Origin: Rutidosis leptorrhynchoides
Lineage: Eukaryota > Streptophyta > Magnoliopsida > Asterales > Asteraceae
DNA length: 64,000 nt
Reading direction: 5' to 3'
NCBI RefSeq assembly: GCF_046630445.1
Contig: NC_092333.1
Span: forward strand, 705,451,501-705,515,500
Shown here: positions 36,050-48,204 of the stretch, piece after piece
Numbering within the stretch: position 1 is the first letter of the stretch
How the letters are laid out: every line of letters begins with the position of its first letter
Notes under the pieces: model-generated
Databases searched by the model: none
What the model saw: only the letters and a program-made list of their open reading frames with translations
Told to the model about the DNA's origin: nothing
Position numbers and translations under genes: made by a program

Positions 36050-37835
36050 TGATGTGTTCTAGAGGGTGTGTATGAAACGGCTATCAGTTTTATATTTATT
36101 TACTACAGGAAATCACCTAAATTAAACTAAAACACAAAAGGCAAGTATACCTATCGTGTAATAATATAGCTAAAGTAAAGTCCGGGAGGTCGATCCGTGG
36201 ACACTATTATTGGGTGTCTTACTAGGTCAAATTAATTAATTAAGTAGTTAAACTAGATTTAGTGATATATAGTAATTATAGGTAACTTTGGGGGTTTTTA
36301 CCGTTTAATGACCGGTTTGTCGATTTTAAAACTTAAGTCACAATTAAAACCTAATGCAAAATATAACTTAATTTAAAGTGTAAAGTAAATGACAATAATT
36401 AAAAGTACAATAAATTAAAAGTGCGATAAATAAAATGACAATAAATAAAAGTACGATGAGATATAAAATAAAGGAATTATGCTTATTTAAACTTCCGTAA
36501 TCATGATGTTCGACGTGTTGATTTTAATTTATTACCATGGGTTAATTGTCCTTTTTCCTGGATTATTCGATATGTCCATACGGTTTTGGCCATAATAGTC
36601 CATCGGTTATAATTATAAAGTGCGAGGGTCTTCGTTAAATTATCCTTATACCCGAAGTCAAATATTCTAACTAATTGGGGATTAGAACTGTAACAAGGTC
36701 TTAATACTTTGTTTAATGAATACACCAGGTTATCGACTGTGTGTAATCCAAAGTTTTAATACTTTGTTAACAATTACACCAATTACCCTTGAATGTAATC
36801 CACCCCTGTTTTAATGAGTCTAGTAACTATTAAATCATCCCCGTGTCCGGTCAAATGAACAATAATTCGTACTTATAAATATCCCGCTCATCGTACCCGA
36901 TTAAGCGTATGTGGTTATATATAGATACGTCAAATCATAACCTTTATAATAAATTAACGAGGTATCGTTTAGTTAATATAAAGCCCATTAATAGTCCATA
37001 GTCTAATTTCCACAAGTGTCGATCTTTTGTCCAAACCCCAATTATGGTCCAAAACCCAATTATCCCGTCTTTAATATTTAGTCTAACATCACGATTACTT
37101 CAGCTTAAATAAGCATAATAATAACTTAGCTACGAGACATTAATAAAAATAATTTAAACAGAACTTACAATGAGTATTAATAGCGTAGTGTTACACGGAC
37201 AGAGTTTCGACTTACAAACTTAAAACATTCGCTAACATAACCTTATTATTATTAAACTTTAATATTAAAATTATAATATTAATATAAATATATTGAGAGA
37301 GTAAGAGATTTAGAAAATAGAAAAGGTGTATCTTTCATTACTCCGTAGTCTCGTTTTATAGGCAAATAATGAATTTGAAATTTTCACTTATGACCCCTTA
37401 ACTATGCTTAATTAACAATTTTTTATTATTTATCATTATTCTTATTATGAATTATTTAAATATTATATTATATTCTTGTGCATAGTTGACTTGTACTTTA
37501 AGCTCCGTTGCGTCGAGCGTTGAAAGTTGGTTCATGTCTCGGTTCCAGATTTTCGAACGCCTTTTCGTATAATTTAATATCTTGTACTTTGCATTTTGCG
37601 GCTTGTACTTTTGTAATTTTGAGACGTTTCTCATCAATAAATTGAACCACTTGAATTGTACTTTGTACTTTTTAGCTTTTTGGTCATTTGCGTCTTCAAA
37701 TCGTCGAATCTGTCTTTTGTCTTCACCTTTTATTATTTAAACAATAATTACTTGAAATTAGAACAATTGCAACTAAAAGCTTGTCTTTCTTGAAGGATAA
37801 TGCTATGAAATATATGTTCGTTTTTAGCATTATCA
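36050..37835 (-). repeat. O2 3' LTR
   Basis: 1786 bp, TGATGTGTTC to GCATTATCA on the plus strand. On the minus strand it is preceded by CAAGTGTGAGAATATT, the pre-LTR sequence of Athila-like elements. Minus-strand frames inside it are chance. Confidence 0.85.
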
Positions 37836-40557
37836 AATATTCTCACACTTGAGCGTTGCTTGTCCTCAAGCAATATAGAACTTGAATATAACTTTACTAG
37901 AATCACTTCTTTATTCTTCACACTTTGTACATCAGTGATTTCAATACGGCGGTTATGAACAATGATGGTAACGATGTGGTTTACAGTCTCACATGACTAT
38001 AAAAATTTAGATCCGTTAGGAAATTGGATCTTTATGAAAACATTTGATCTTTTGAAAATTCAATCTAGTTTTTACCCTAGATAAGTTTTCCGGAATAACC
38101 CTTCACTGGTGTTGCAAAATGTTTTTGTGGGTTGTGTGGGTTTTAGATTTGAAAATTTTAGCTCAAAAATTATGGTTTTGTGTCACCCACTTGCTAACCT
38201 TGTATTAGGAAAGCAACACGTCCAGTTTACTTGTTCCGTATATTACCTTTCAGTAAACTACCGTTCGGTTGTAAAGGAAAGCAATGAACAAGCAACTGTT
38301 AAGGCAATGTCTAATGACATGCTTTTGATTATGGTCTATATCGTGTCGGATGCAATTACTATCCTTTGTAGTAGCAATAGTAAAGATCACCCTATAGTTT
38401 TTAGGTCTGGCACAAGGTCCTGTCTTTGACCTTGCTATGCAACCACCGTTCTTACGGTTGACACCCGATTTGGTTCAGGTGACCTAATGAATTCCAGGTG
38501 AATTCCTATGATTTTACGTTCAATGGTAATGAACGCATTAAAAATGGGTTTTCAGAAAACAAATCGGTTTGTAATTTGATCAAAATATTTTCTCGTTCAA
38601 GCTCGAGTTTAGATATCATCGAATTCCATGAGTTTGTAATTCTCAATCTTTAAGGTCAATCTCTAGGATTGAGTAATATCAGGCTTAAAAGCTGATTTTT
38701 AATCTTTAAGGAGATTATCCTTTTCTGGGGGTCTGATTCATTAGTCTTATCAAGCTAATTTGCACGGCGTCCTTTCCATTTTACTAGACAGATCCTCTCA
38801 TAGTTAGGATAAGTCTGACCACTTGGCGATCCTGTTTGATGCTGAGGTCCGTGGATTTTCAGATGATTTTCGAGAAAACTTTTCAAGGTTTTTCGTAGAC
38901 TCTACAACTGGTCTGGACGACAACTTCCTGACCTAAATCAAGAAGCGCGTGTCTTTTTCGGAAGACTTTACTTCCTTTTAATGATGGAATTGATTCATCG
39001 TGTAGATCCATCTATTCTTTCAAATATATTACAATAAATCGGGTAAAACGGATAAAATTGTCCAAAACAAAAGTATCTTCAATTATTTTTACAAAATATG
39101 TGATATATGTTCTAAATAACTTGGTAAATTTTTCCACACTTGGCTTTTATTTTCCTTTCTTTGTTTTTTTTATTGTCCTCTATTTCATTTTAAATGAATT
39201 CTAACATTATGGGTTGTTTCTCAATTTATGTCCTTTCCGAGGTAACAATAATTTCGGTGTTAACACCTAGTTTTATCGTTCATAAATATGTATAAACATG
39301 ATTTTGAATTCATTTAGTTGAAAATTTTTCAAATTTTCACAAAATTTGGCAATTAAACAAAGCGTAAACCCGAGAGAATTTATAACCCTTCCCCACATTT
39401 GAGATCCTGCAATGCCCTCATTTGCAAGAAATCAGTAAAAATTTAAATTCATGAGGGTGATTAGTTTAGAAAAATGATTAAAAATACCGAGTTTGCAAAC
39501 ATACTGTTTTATATCACATTTGATATTTTACGTCTTATTGTTAAAATTAGTAGCTTTTGATGAACTTAATGTCAGTCTTTGAAAGTGCGCTGTTTTACCC
39601 TGTTTTGTACATAAGATAAACTATAAACGTATATATACATATTTTTTTTATTTATAAAAACCTTAACTTAATAAAACAAATAATTGAGTAATTTAAAATT
39701 TTGTTTTCCTTTTTATTTAGGAGAAGGTTGTTTCGGTACGTTTACCTAGCCCGTCCCTTGACAAAATTTTAAAATTTGTCATTTTAAAGCGATTGTTCTA
39801 AAAGCAAAGATTTTGGGGGGTTTTTTTTTTTTTTTTATGTTTTTGGTATACTTTAATTCAATAAGACTAAAAATAATGATAATAAAATTTCTCGTCCCTC
39901 CCTTGGGTAAAGCAATTTCGGTTCAACGACCTAGTCTTCAACTCACGATGAATTTTAGAAATCATATTTTTAACTTAATGAGATAAAGTAAATTTTGTTT
40001 TTAAATTCACACCAAACTTAAATTTAAAATGCATAAAATTAAAAATTCATATTAATATTTTCATATTTTAGTTTTATAAACTTATTTTAAAAATATTAGT
40101 TTTTAAAATATTTAACTTAAATATATTGATTTTAAAAATTTACAATATTAATTTTAAAAATATGGTAAAAATAAAATAAAATTAAAAATCTTTTTGGTCT
40201 TTTATCCCACTTTAATCAATCAAATATTATCAAAAATATACGCCCCTCTTTTGGGTAAAGTAATTTCGGCTATATTACCTAGTTTTACTCTGGACGAATT
40301 TTTGAAATATTTTGGATTGATTGATTAAAGATATTTATACCTTATGAATAAATGGTAAATTTCGCAGTGATGTAATAAATTTTTGTATGATATTAATAAT
40401 TTCGGTCGCAAAACCTAATTTTATTGTGTATCAATTTAATACTTTATAGCGAACAATTTAGCGTTTATTATCAAAAGGTTAAAAGCAATAAAATAAAAAT
40501 AAAAACTGTACATACTTACCTGCTAGATGGAATTCTCAGTGACCCGCTTTAGCCGAC
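37836..40557 (-). other. Long non-coding 3' region of O2 with motif repeats
   Basis: 2.7 kb of AT-rich DNA. No frame is credible. Between about 39235 and 40430 a motif of the form AATTTCGG, six variable bases, ACCTAG(T) recurs at least five times (near 39250, 39733, 39916, 40262 and 40398), often after a (C/T)CCTT(G/T)GGTAAAG block. Confidence 0.7.
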
Positions 40558-40658
40558 TCATAAGAGAGTCGTACGAATTGGTTTTCCATAGCTACGTAAG
40601 TGTATCCACGAATTTTCAATAAATTTTCTTCTAAACATATGTACGGTCCTTCTCTGCA

Positions 40659-40952
40659 TTAAGTAACGAACTCGGTATTGGAATGTGTCTGATTGTTCGA
40701 ACATTTCCCTTCGTGTGACCATTTTCCGCATTTGTGACATCTTTCAAGGTGTCGTGCTCTTCTTTTCGCTGCGAATTTTGATTTTCCTTTACCAAAATGT
40801 AACTTATTATGATCGTTTCTGAGTTCTTTTCTTACTCCCTCCAATTTGGCTCTTATTACTGATACCAGGTCACTCGGGAGTGTGTCATTATTATGTTTAG
40901 TGATCAAAGCGTGTAGCATTAGACCGTGGTTTAGTTCACAGGAATTCTTCAT
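40659..40952 (-). CDS. Small zinc-knuckle-like ORF of O2 downstream of integrase
   Basis: 97 codons, intact, on the element's sense strand between the integrase end and the 3' LTR. It is basic (GKGKSKFAAKRRAR) and contains CHKCGKWSHEGKC, a C-x2-C-x4-H-x3-C variant of the CCHC nucleic-acid-binding knuckle. Athila elements often carry an extra ORF here, usually called envelope-like, but this protein has no signal peptide or membrane segment. It could instead be a relocated gag knuckle. Function unknown. Confidence 0.5.
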   Translation of the reverse strand: MKNSCELNHGLMLHALITKHNNDTLPSDLVSVIRAKLEGVRKELRNDHNKLHFGKGKSKFAAKRRARHLERCHKCGKWSHEGKCSNNQTHSNTEFVT

Positions 40953-41122
40953 CTCGTAAAACCTAAAAAAATAAAAATTTCGAATGGGGGGAGAAGACTA
41001 GTTCTTTAGGGCCTGCTAGGGAAAGACCATTCGGATTCCATTCTCGAGAACTACACGAAAACAGAATATCTAACTCTAACAAAAATTCATATTACCCTAA
41101 AAAGATTCGATTCTCCCCACAC

Positions 41123-41350
41123 TTAGTTAGATGTGGTGTTGAAATTGTGATTGACTTCATTGTCAACTTCCATCGGTCCATGTATGTAATGTTTAACTCT
41201 GTGACCATTAACTTTAAATTCAATCCCATTTGAATTTATTAACTCTATTGTTCTGTATGGAAAAACTCTTTTGACTATAAATGGTCCAGACCATCTTGAT
41301 TTCAATTTTCCAGGAAATAGCTTGAATCGTGAATTAAAAAGAAGAACTCG
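41123..41350 (-). pseudogene. O2 integrase C-terminus (3' side of the N3 insertion)
   Basis: Minus-strand sequence reading KSRWSGPFIVKRVFPY and KVNGHRVKHY, the Athila integrase C-terminal end, stopping at 41123. It continues directly the frame broken off at 51651, once N3 and one TSD copy are disregarded. Confidence 0.88.
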
Positions 41351-44300
41351 TGTAGTGACCCGAACTTTTCCATGTTTATATATATATTAAATGAAATTGT
41401 TATTTACATGATTAAGTGTTTCCAACATGTTAAGCAATCAAACTTGTTAAGACTTGATTAATTGAAATAGGTTTCATATAGACAATTGACCACCTAAGTT
41501 GACCGGTGATTCACGAACGTTAAAACTTGTAAAAACTATATGATGACATATATATGGTTATATATATAGTTAACATGATTTTATTATAAGTATGTATCTC
41601 ATTAGGTATTTTAACAATGAGTTATATACATAAAAATGAGACTATTAATTTAAGAAACTCGAAAACGATATATATAACGATTATCGTTATAACAACGTCT
41701 TACTAGGTACATATGAATCATATTAAGATATTGATACACTTGGTTAATTATGTTAAATGATAAGTAAATATATTATTAAGTGTATTAACAATGAAATACA
41801 TATGTAAAAATAAGACTACTAACTTAATGATTTTGAAACGAGACATATATGTAACGATTATCGTTGTAACGACATTTAACTGTATATATATCATACTAAG
41901 ATATATTATATATCATAATATCATGATAATATAACAATTTAACATCTCATTTGTTATAATAAACAATGGGTTAACAACATTCAACAAGATCGTTAACCTA
42001 AAGGTTTCAAAACAACATTTACATGTAACGACTAACGATGACTTAACGACTCAGTTAAAATGTATATACATGTAGTGTTTTAATATGTATTCATACACTT
42101 TTGAAACACCTCAACACACTTATAAAAATACTTCTACTTAACAAAAATGCTTACAATTACATCCTCGTTCAGTTTCATCAACAATTCTACTCGTATGCAC
42201 CCGTATTCGTACTCGTACAATACACAGCTTTTAGATGTATGTACTATTGGTATATACACTCCAATGATTAGCTCTTAGCAGCCATGTGAGTCACCTAACA
42301 CATGTTGGAACCATCATTTGGCAACTAGCATGAAATATCTCATAAAATTACAAAAATATGAGTAATCATTCATGACTTATTTACATGAAAACAAAATTAC
42401 ATATCCTTTATATCTAATCCATACACCAATGACCAAAAACACCTACAAACACTTTCATTCTTCAATTTTATTCATCTAATTGATCTCTCTTAAGTTCTAT
42501 CTTCAAGTTCTAAGTGTTCTTCATAAATTCCAAAAGTTCTAGTTTCATAAAATCAAGAATACTTCCAAGATTGCAAGTTTACTTCCAAGTTTTCTAAATC
42601 CATTCAAAGTAATCATCCAAGATCAAGAAACCTTTGTTACTTATAGTAGGTTATATTTCTAATACAAGGTAATAATCATATTCAAACTTTAATTCAATTT
42701 CTATTACTATAACAATCTTATTTCGAGTGGAAATCTTACTTGAAATTGTTTTCGTGTCATGATTCTGCTTCAAGAACTTTCAAGCCATCCAAGGATCCTT
42801 TGAAGCTAGATCCATTTTTCTCATTTCAAGTAGGTTTATCCAAGGAACTTGAGGTAGTAATGATGTTCATAACATCATTCAATTCATACATATAAAGCTA
42901 TCTTATTCGAAGGTTTAAACTTGTAATCACTAGAACATAGTTTAGTTAATTCTAAACTTGTTCGAAAATAAAAGTTAATCCTTTTAACTTGAATTTTAAA
43001 ATCAACTAAACACATGTTCTATATCTATATGATATGCTAACTTAATGATTTAAAACCTGGAAACACGAAAAACACCGTAAAACCGGATTTACGTCGTCGT
43101 AGTAACACCGCGGGCTGTTTTGGGTTAGTTAATTAAAAACTATGATAAACTTTGATTTAAAAGTTGTTATTCTGGGAAAATGATTTTTATTATGAGCATG
43201 AAACTATATCCAAAAATTATGGTTAAACTCAAAGTGGAAGTTTGTTTTCTAAAATGGTCATCTAGACGTCGTTCTTTCGACTGAAATGACTACCTTTACA
43301 AAAAAGACTTGTAACTTATTTTCCCGACTATAAACCTATACTTTTTCTGTTTAGATTCATAAAATAGAGTTCAATATGAAACCATAGCAATTTGATTCAC
43401 TCAAAACGGATTTAAAATGAAGAAGTTATGGGTAAAACAAGATTGGATAATTTTACCCATTTTAGCTACGTGAAAATTGGTAACAAATCTATTCCAACCA
43501 TAACTTAATCAACTTGTATTGTATATTATGTAATCTTGAGATACCATAGACACGTATACAATGTTTCGACCTATCATGTCGACACATCTATATATATTTC
43601 GGAACAACCATAGACACTCTATATGTGAATGTTGGAGTTAGCTATACAGGGTTGAGGTTGATTCCAAAATATATATAGTTTGAGTTGTGATCAATACTGA
43701 GATACGTATACACTGGGTCGTGGATTGATTCAAGATAATATTTATCGATTTATTTCTGTACATCTAACTGTGGACAACTAGTTGTAGGTTACTAACGAGG
43801 ACAGCTGACTTAATAAACTTAATACATCAAAATATATTAAAAGTGTTGTAAATATATTTTGAACATACTTTGATATATATATGTATATATTGTTATAGGT
43901 TCGTGAATCAACCAGTGGCCAAGTCTTACTTCCCGACGAAGTAAAAATCTGTGAAAGTGAGTTATAGTCCCACTTTTAAAATCTAATATTTTTGGGATGA
44001 GAATACATGCAGGTTTATAAATGATTTACAAAATAGACACAAGTACGTGAAACTACATTCTATGGTTGAATTATCAAAATCGAATATGCCCCTTTTTATT
44101 AAGTCTGGTAATCTAAGAATTAGGGAACAGACACCCTAATTGACGCGAATCCTAAAGATAGATCTATTGGGCCTAACAAACCCCATCCAAAGTACCGGAT
44201 GCTTTAGTACTTCGAAATTTATATCATATTCGAAGGGTGTCCCGGAATGATGGGGATATTCTTAAATATGCATCTTGTTAATGTCGGTTACCAGGTGTTC

Positions 44301-44789
44301 ACCATATGAATGATTTTTATCTCTATGTATGGGATGTGTATTGAAATATGAAATCTTGTGGTCTATTATTATGATTTGATAATATATAGGTTAAACCTAT
44401 AACTCACCAACATTTTTGTTGACGTTTTAAGCATGTTTATTCTCAGGTGATTATTAAGAGCTTCCATTGTCGCATACTTAAATAAGGACGAGATTTGGAG
44501 TCCATACTTGTATGATATTGTGTAAAAACTGCATTCAAGAAACTTATTTCGTTGTAACATATTTGTATTGTAAACCATTATGTAATGGTCGTGTGTAAAC
44601 AGGATATTTTAGATTATCATTATTTGATAATCTACGTAAAGCTTTTTAAACCTTTATTGATGAAATAAAGGTTATGGTTTGTTTTAAAATGAATGCAGTC
44701 TTTGAAAAACGTCTCATATAGAGGTCAAAACCTCGGAACAAAATCAATTAATATGGAACGTTTTTAATCAATAAGAACTGGACATTTCA
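41351..44789 (+). repeat. N3 5' LTR
   Basis: 3439 bp, TGTAGTGACCCG to GGACATTTCA. It includes the hairpin-palindrome module at 44118-44180 and the terminal hairpin at 44408-44421. It differs from the 3' LTR by roughly one base per hundred in the first 400 bases. Confidence 0.95.
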
Positions 44790-44808
44790 GTTGGTATCCG
44801 AGCGTTGG
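44790..44808 (+). promoter_or_regulatory. Primer-binding site of N3
   Basis: TTGGTATCCGAGCGTTGG, one base changed (C for A) from the usual TGGTATCAGAGC of tRNA-Met-primed Gypsy elements; it starts one base after the LTR. Confidence 0.85.
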
Positions 44809-44844
44809 TCTTAGAGAACCAGAATTTTGCATTAGTTACGGTTA

Positions 44845-47800
44845 CGTTTCTTATTGACAATAAATTTGCTTACGTTTTATTTGATTCGGGTGCGGATAGA
44901 AGCTATATGAGTAGAGATTTTGTGCTAAATTAAGTTGTCCATTGACGCAGTTGGATAGTAAATTTTTACTCGAATTAGCAAACAGTAAATTAATTTCAGC
45001 AGATAATATATGCCGGAATCGAGAAATTAAACTGGGTAGCGAAATATTTAAGATTGATTTGATACCAGTAGAGTTAGGGAGTTTTGATGTAATAGTTGGC
45101 ATGGACTGGCTGAAGAAGGTGAAAGCAGAGATCGTGTGTTATAAAAATGCAATTCGCATTGTACGAGAAGAAGGAGAACCCTTAATGGTGTGCGGAGAAA
45201 AGGGCAACATGAAGCTACATCTTATTAGTAATTTGAAGGCACAAAAACTAATAAGAAAAGGTTGCTATGCTGTTCTAGCACACGTCGAGAAAGTACAAAC
45301 TGAAGAAAAGAGCATCAATGATGTTCCCGTCGCAAAAGAATTTCCTAATGTATTTCCGAAAGAATTACCGGGACTACCTCCACATCGATCTGTTGAATTT
45401 CAAATAGATCTTGTACCAGGAGCTGCACCAATAGCTCGTGCTCCTAATAGACTCGCACCCAGTGAGATGAAAGAACTGCAAAGCCAACTGTAAGAACTAT
45501 TAGAACGTGATTTCATTCGACCAAGCACATCACCATGGGGAGCTCCTGTTTTGTTTGTCAAGAAGAAGGATGGTACATTTAGGTTGTGTATTGACTACAG
45601 AGAGTTAAACAAACTTACCATCAAAAACCGTTATCCACTGTCGAGAATTGACGACTTATTTGATCAACTACAAGGCTCGTCGGTTTATTCGAAGATCGAT
45701 TTACGTTCTGGATATCATCAAATGCGAGTAAAGGAGGATGATATTCCAAAAACTGCTTTTAGGACGCGTTATGGTCATTACGAGTTTATGGTTATGCCGT
45801 TTGGATTGACTAACGCACCAGCTGTGTTCATGGACCTTATGAACCGAGTGTGTGGGCCATATCTTGACAAGTTTGTCATTGTTTTCATTGATGACATACT
45901 TATTTACTCAAAGAATGATCAAGAGCACGAAGAACATTTGAGAAAAATGCTAGAAGTATTGAGGAAAGAAAAACTGTACGCTAAGTTTTCAAAGTGTGCA
46001 TTTTGGTTGGAAGAAGTTCAATTCCTCGGTCACATAGTGAACAAAGAAGGTATCCAGGTGGACCCGGCAAAGATCGAAATCGTTGAAAAGTGGGAAACCC
46101 CAAAAACTCTGAAACATATACGTCAATTTTTAGGATTGGCTGGTTACTACAGAAGATTCATCCAAGATTTCTCCAAAATAGCAAAACCCTTGACTGCATT
46201 AATGCATAAAGGGAAGAAATTTGAATGGAAGGATGAACAAGAGAAGGCGTTTCAATTATTGAAGAAAAAGCTAACTACGGCACCTATATTGTCATTGCCT
46301 GAAGGGAATGATGATTTTGTGATTTATTGTGACGCATCAAAGCAAGGTCTCGGTTGTGTATTAATGCAACGGACGAAGGTGATTGCTTATGCGTCTAGAC
46401 AATTGAAGATTCACGAGCAAAATTATACGACGCATGATTTGGAATTAAGCGCGGTTGTTTTTGCATTAAAGACTTGGAGGCACTACTTATATGGGGTCAA
46501 AAGTATTATATATACCGACCACAAAAGTCTTCAACACATATTTAATCAGAAACAACTGAATATGAGGCAGCGTAGGTGGATTGAATTGTTGAATGATTAC
46601 GACTTTGAGATTCGTTACCACCCGGGGAAGGCAAATGTGGTAGCCGACGCCTTGAGCAGAAAGGACAGAGAACCCATTCGAGTAAAATCTATGAATATAA
46701 TGATTCACACTAACCTTACTACTCAAATAAAGGAGGCGTAACAAGGAGTTTTAAAAGAGGGAAATTTAAAGGATGAAATACCCAAAGGATCGGAGAAGCA
46801 TCTTAATATTCGGGAAGACGGAACCCGGTATAGGGCTGAAAGAATTTGGGTACCAAAATTTGGAGATATGAGAGAAATGGTACTTAGAGAAGCTCATAAA
46901 ACCAGATACTCAATACATCCTGGAACGGGGAAGATGTACAAGGATCTTAAGAAAAAATTTTGGTGGCCAGGTATGAAAGCTGATATTGCTAAATATGTAG
47001 GAGAATGTTTGACGTGTTCTAAGGTCAAAGCTGAACATCAGAAACCATCAGGTCTACTACAACAACCTGAAATCCCGGAATGGAAATGGAAAAACATTAC
47101 CATGGATTTCATTACTAAATTGCCAAGGACTGCAAGTGGTTATGATACTATTTGGGTAATAGTTAATCGTCTCACCAAGTCAGCACACTTCCTGCCAATA
47201 AGAGAAGATGACAAGATGGAGAAGTTAGCACGACTGTATTTGAAGGAAGTCGTCTCCAGACATGGAATACCAATCTCTATTATCTCTGATAGGGATGGCA
47301 GATTTATTTCAAGATTCTGGCAGACATTACAGCAAGCATTGGGAACTCGTCTAGACATGAGTACTGCCTATCATCCACAAACTGACGGGCAGAGCAAAAG
47401 GACGATACAAACACTTGAAGACATGCTACGAGCTTGTGTTATTGATTTCGAAAACAGTTGGGATCGACATCTACCGTTAGCAGAATTTTCCTACAACAAC
47501 ATCTACCATTCAAGCATTGAGATGGCGCCGTTTGAAGCACTTTATGGTAGAAAGTTCAGGTCTCTGATTTGTTGGAGTGAAGTGGGGGATAGACAGATTA
47601 CGGGTCCGGAGATAATACAAGAAACTACCGAGAAAATCATCCAAATTCAACAAAGATTGAAAACCGCCCAGAGTCGACAAAAGAGCTACGCGGACAGTAA
47701 AAAAAAAGATATAGAGTTTGAAATTGGAGAAATGGTCATGCTTAAGGTTTCACCTTGGAAAGATGTTGTTCGATTTGGTAAACGGGGGAAACTAAATCCA

Positions 47801-48169
47801 AGGTACATTGGACCATTCAAGATTATAGATCGTGTTGGACCAGTAGCTTACCAACTAGAGCTACCTCAACAACTCGCGACTGTACATAACACTTTCCACG
47901 TCTCAAATTTGAAGAAATGTTTTGCTAAAGAAGATCTCACTATTCCGTTGGACGAAATCCAAATCAATGAAAAACTTCAATTCATTGAAGAACCCGTCGA
48001 AATAATGGATCGTGAGGTTAAGAGACTTAAACAAAACAAGATACCGATTGTTAAGGTTCGATGGAATGCTCGTAGAGGACTCGAGTTCACCTGGGATCAT
48101 GAAGATCAGATGAAGAAGAAATACCCGCATTTATTTCCAGAAGATACGTCAACACCTCCAACTGCTTAA
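44845..48169 (+). pseudogene. N3 pol: protease, reverse transcriptase, RNase H, integrase, chromodomain
   Basis: In order: protease with the active-site triplet in FDSGAD (about 44880); linker with GMDWL; reverse transcriptase with FIDDILIYS; RNase H ([26 protein letters not shown]); integrase with HHCC zinc residues, the Asp residues of ITMDF and SDRDG, and a C-terminal chromodomain ([11 protein letters not shown]...[14 protein letters not shown]), typical of Tekay. Lesions: a one-base frameshift in protease near 44915, TAA at 45491-45493, TAA at 46739-46741, and AAA (Lys) at 47396-47398 where the catalytic Glu of the DDE triad is expected (GQSKRT instead of the usual SER or TER). The frame is otherwise the same from 44942 to 48169. 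Confidence 0.93.
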
Positions 48170-48204
48170 AATTTCGGGACGAAATTTATTTAACGGGTAG
48201 GTAC

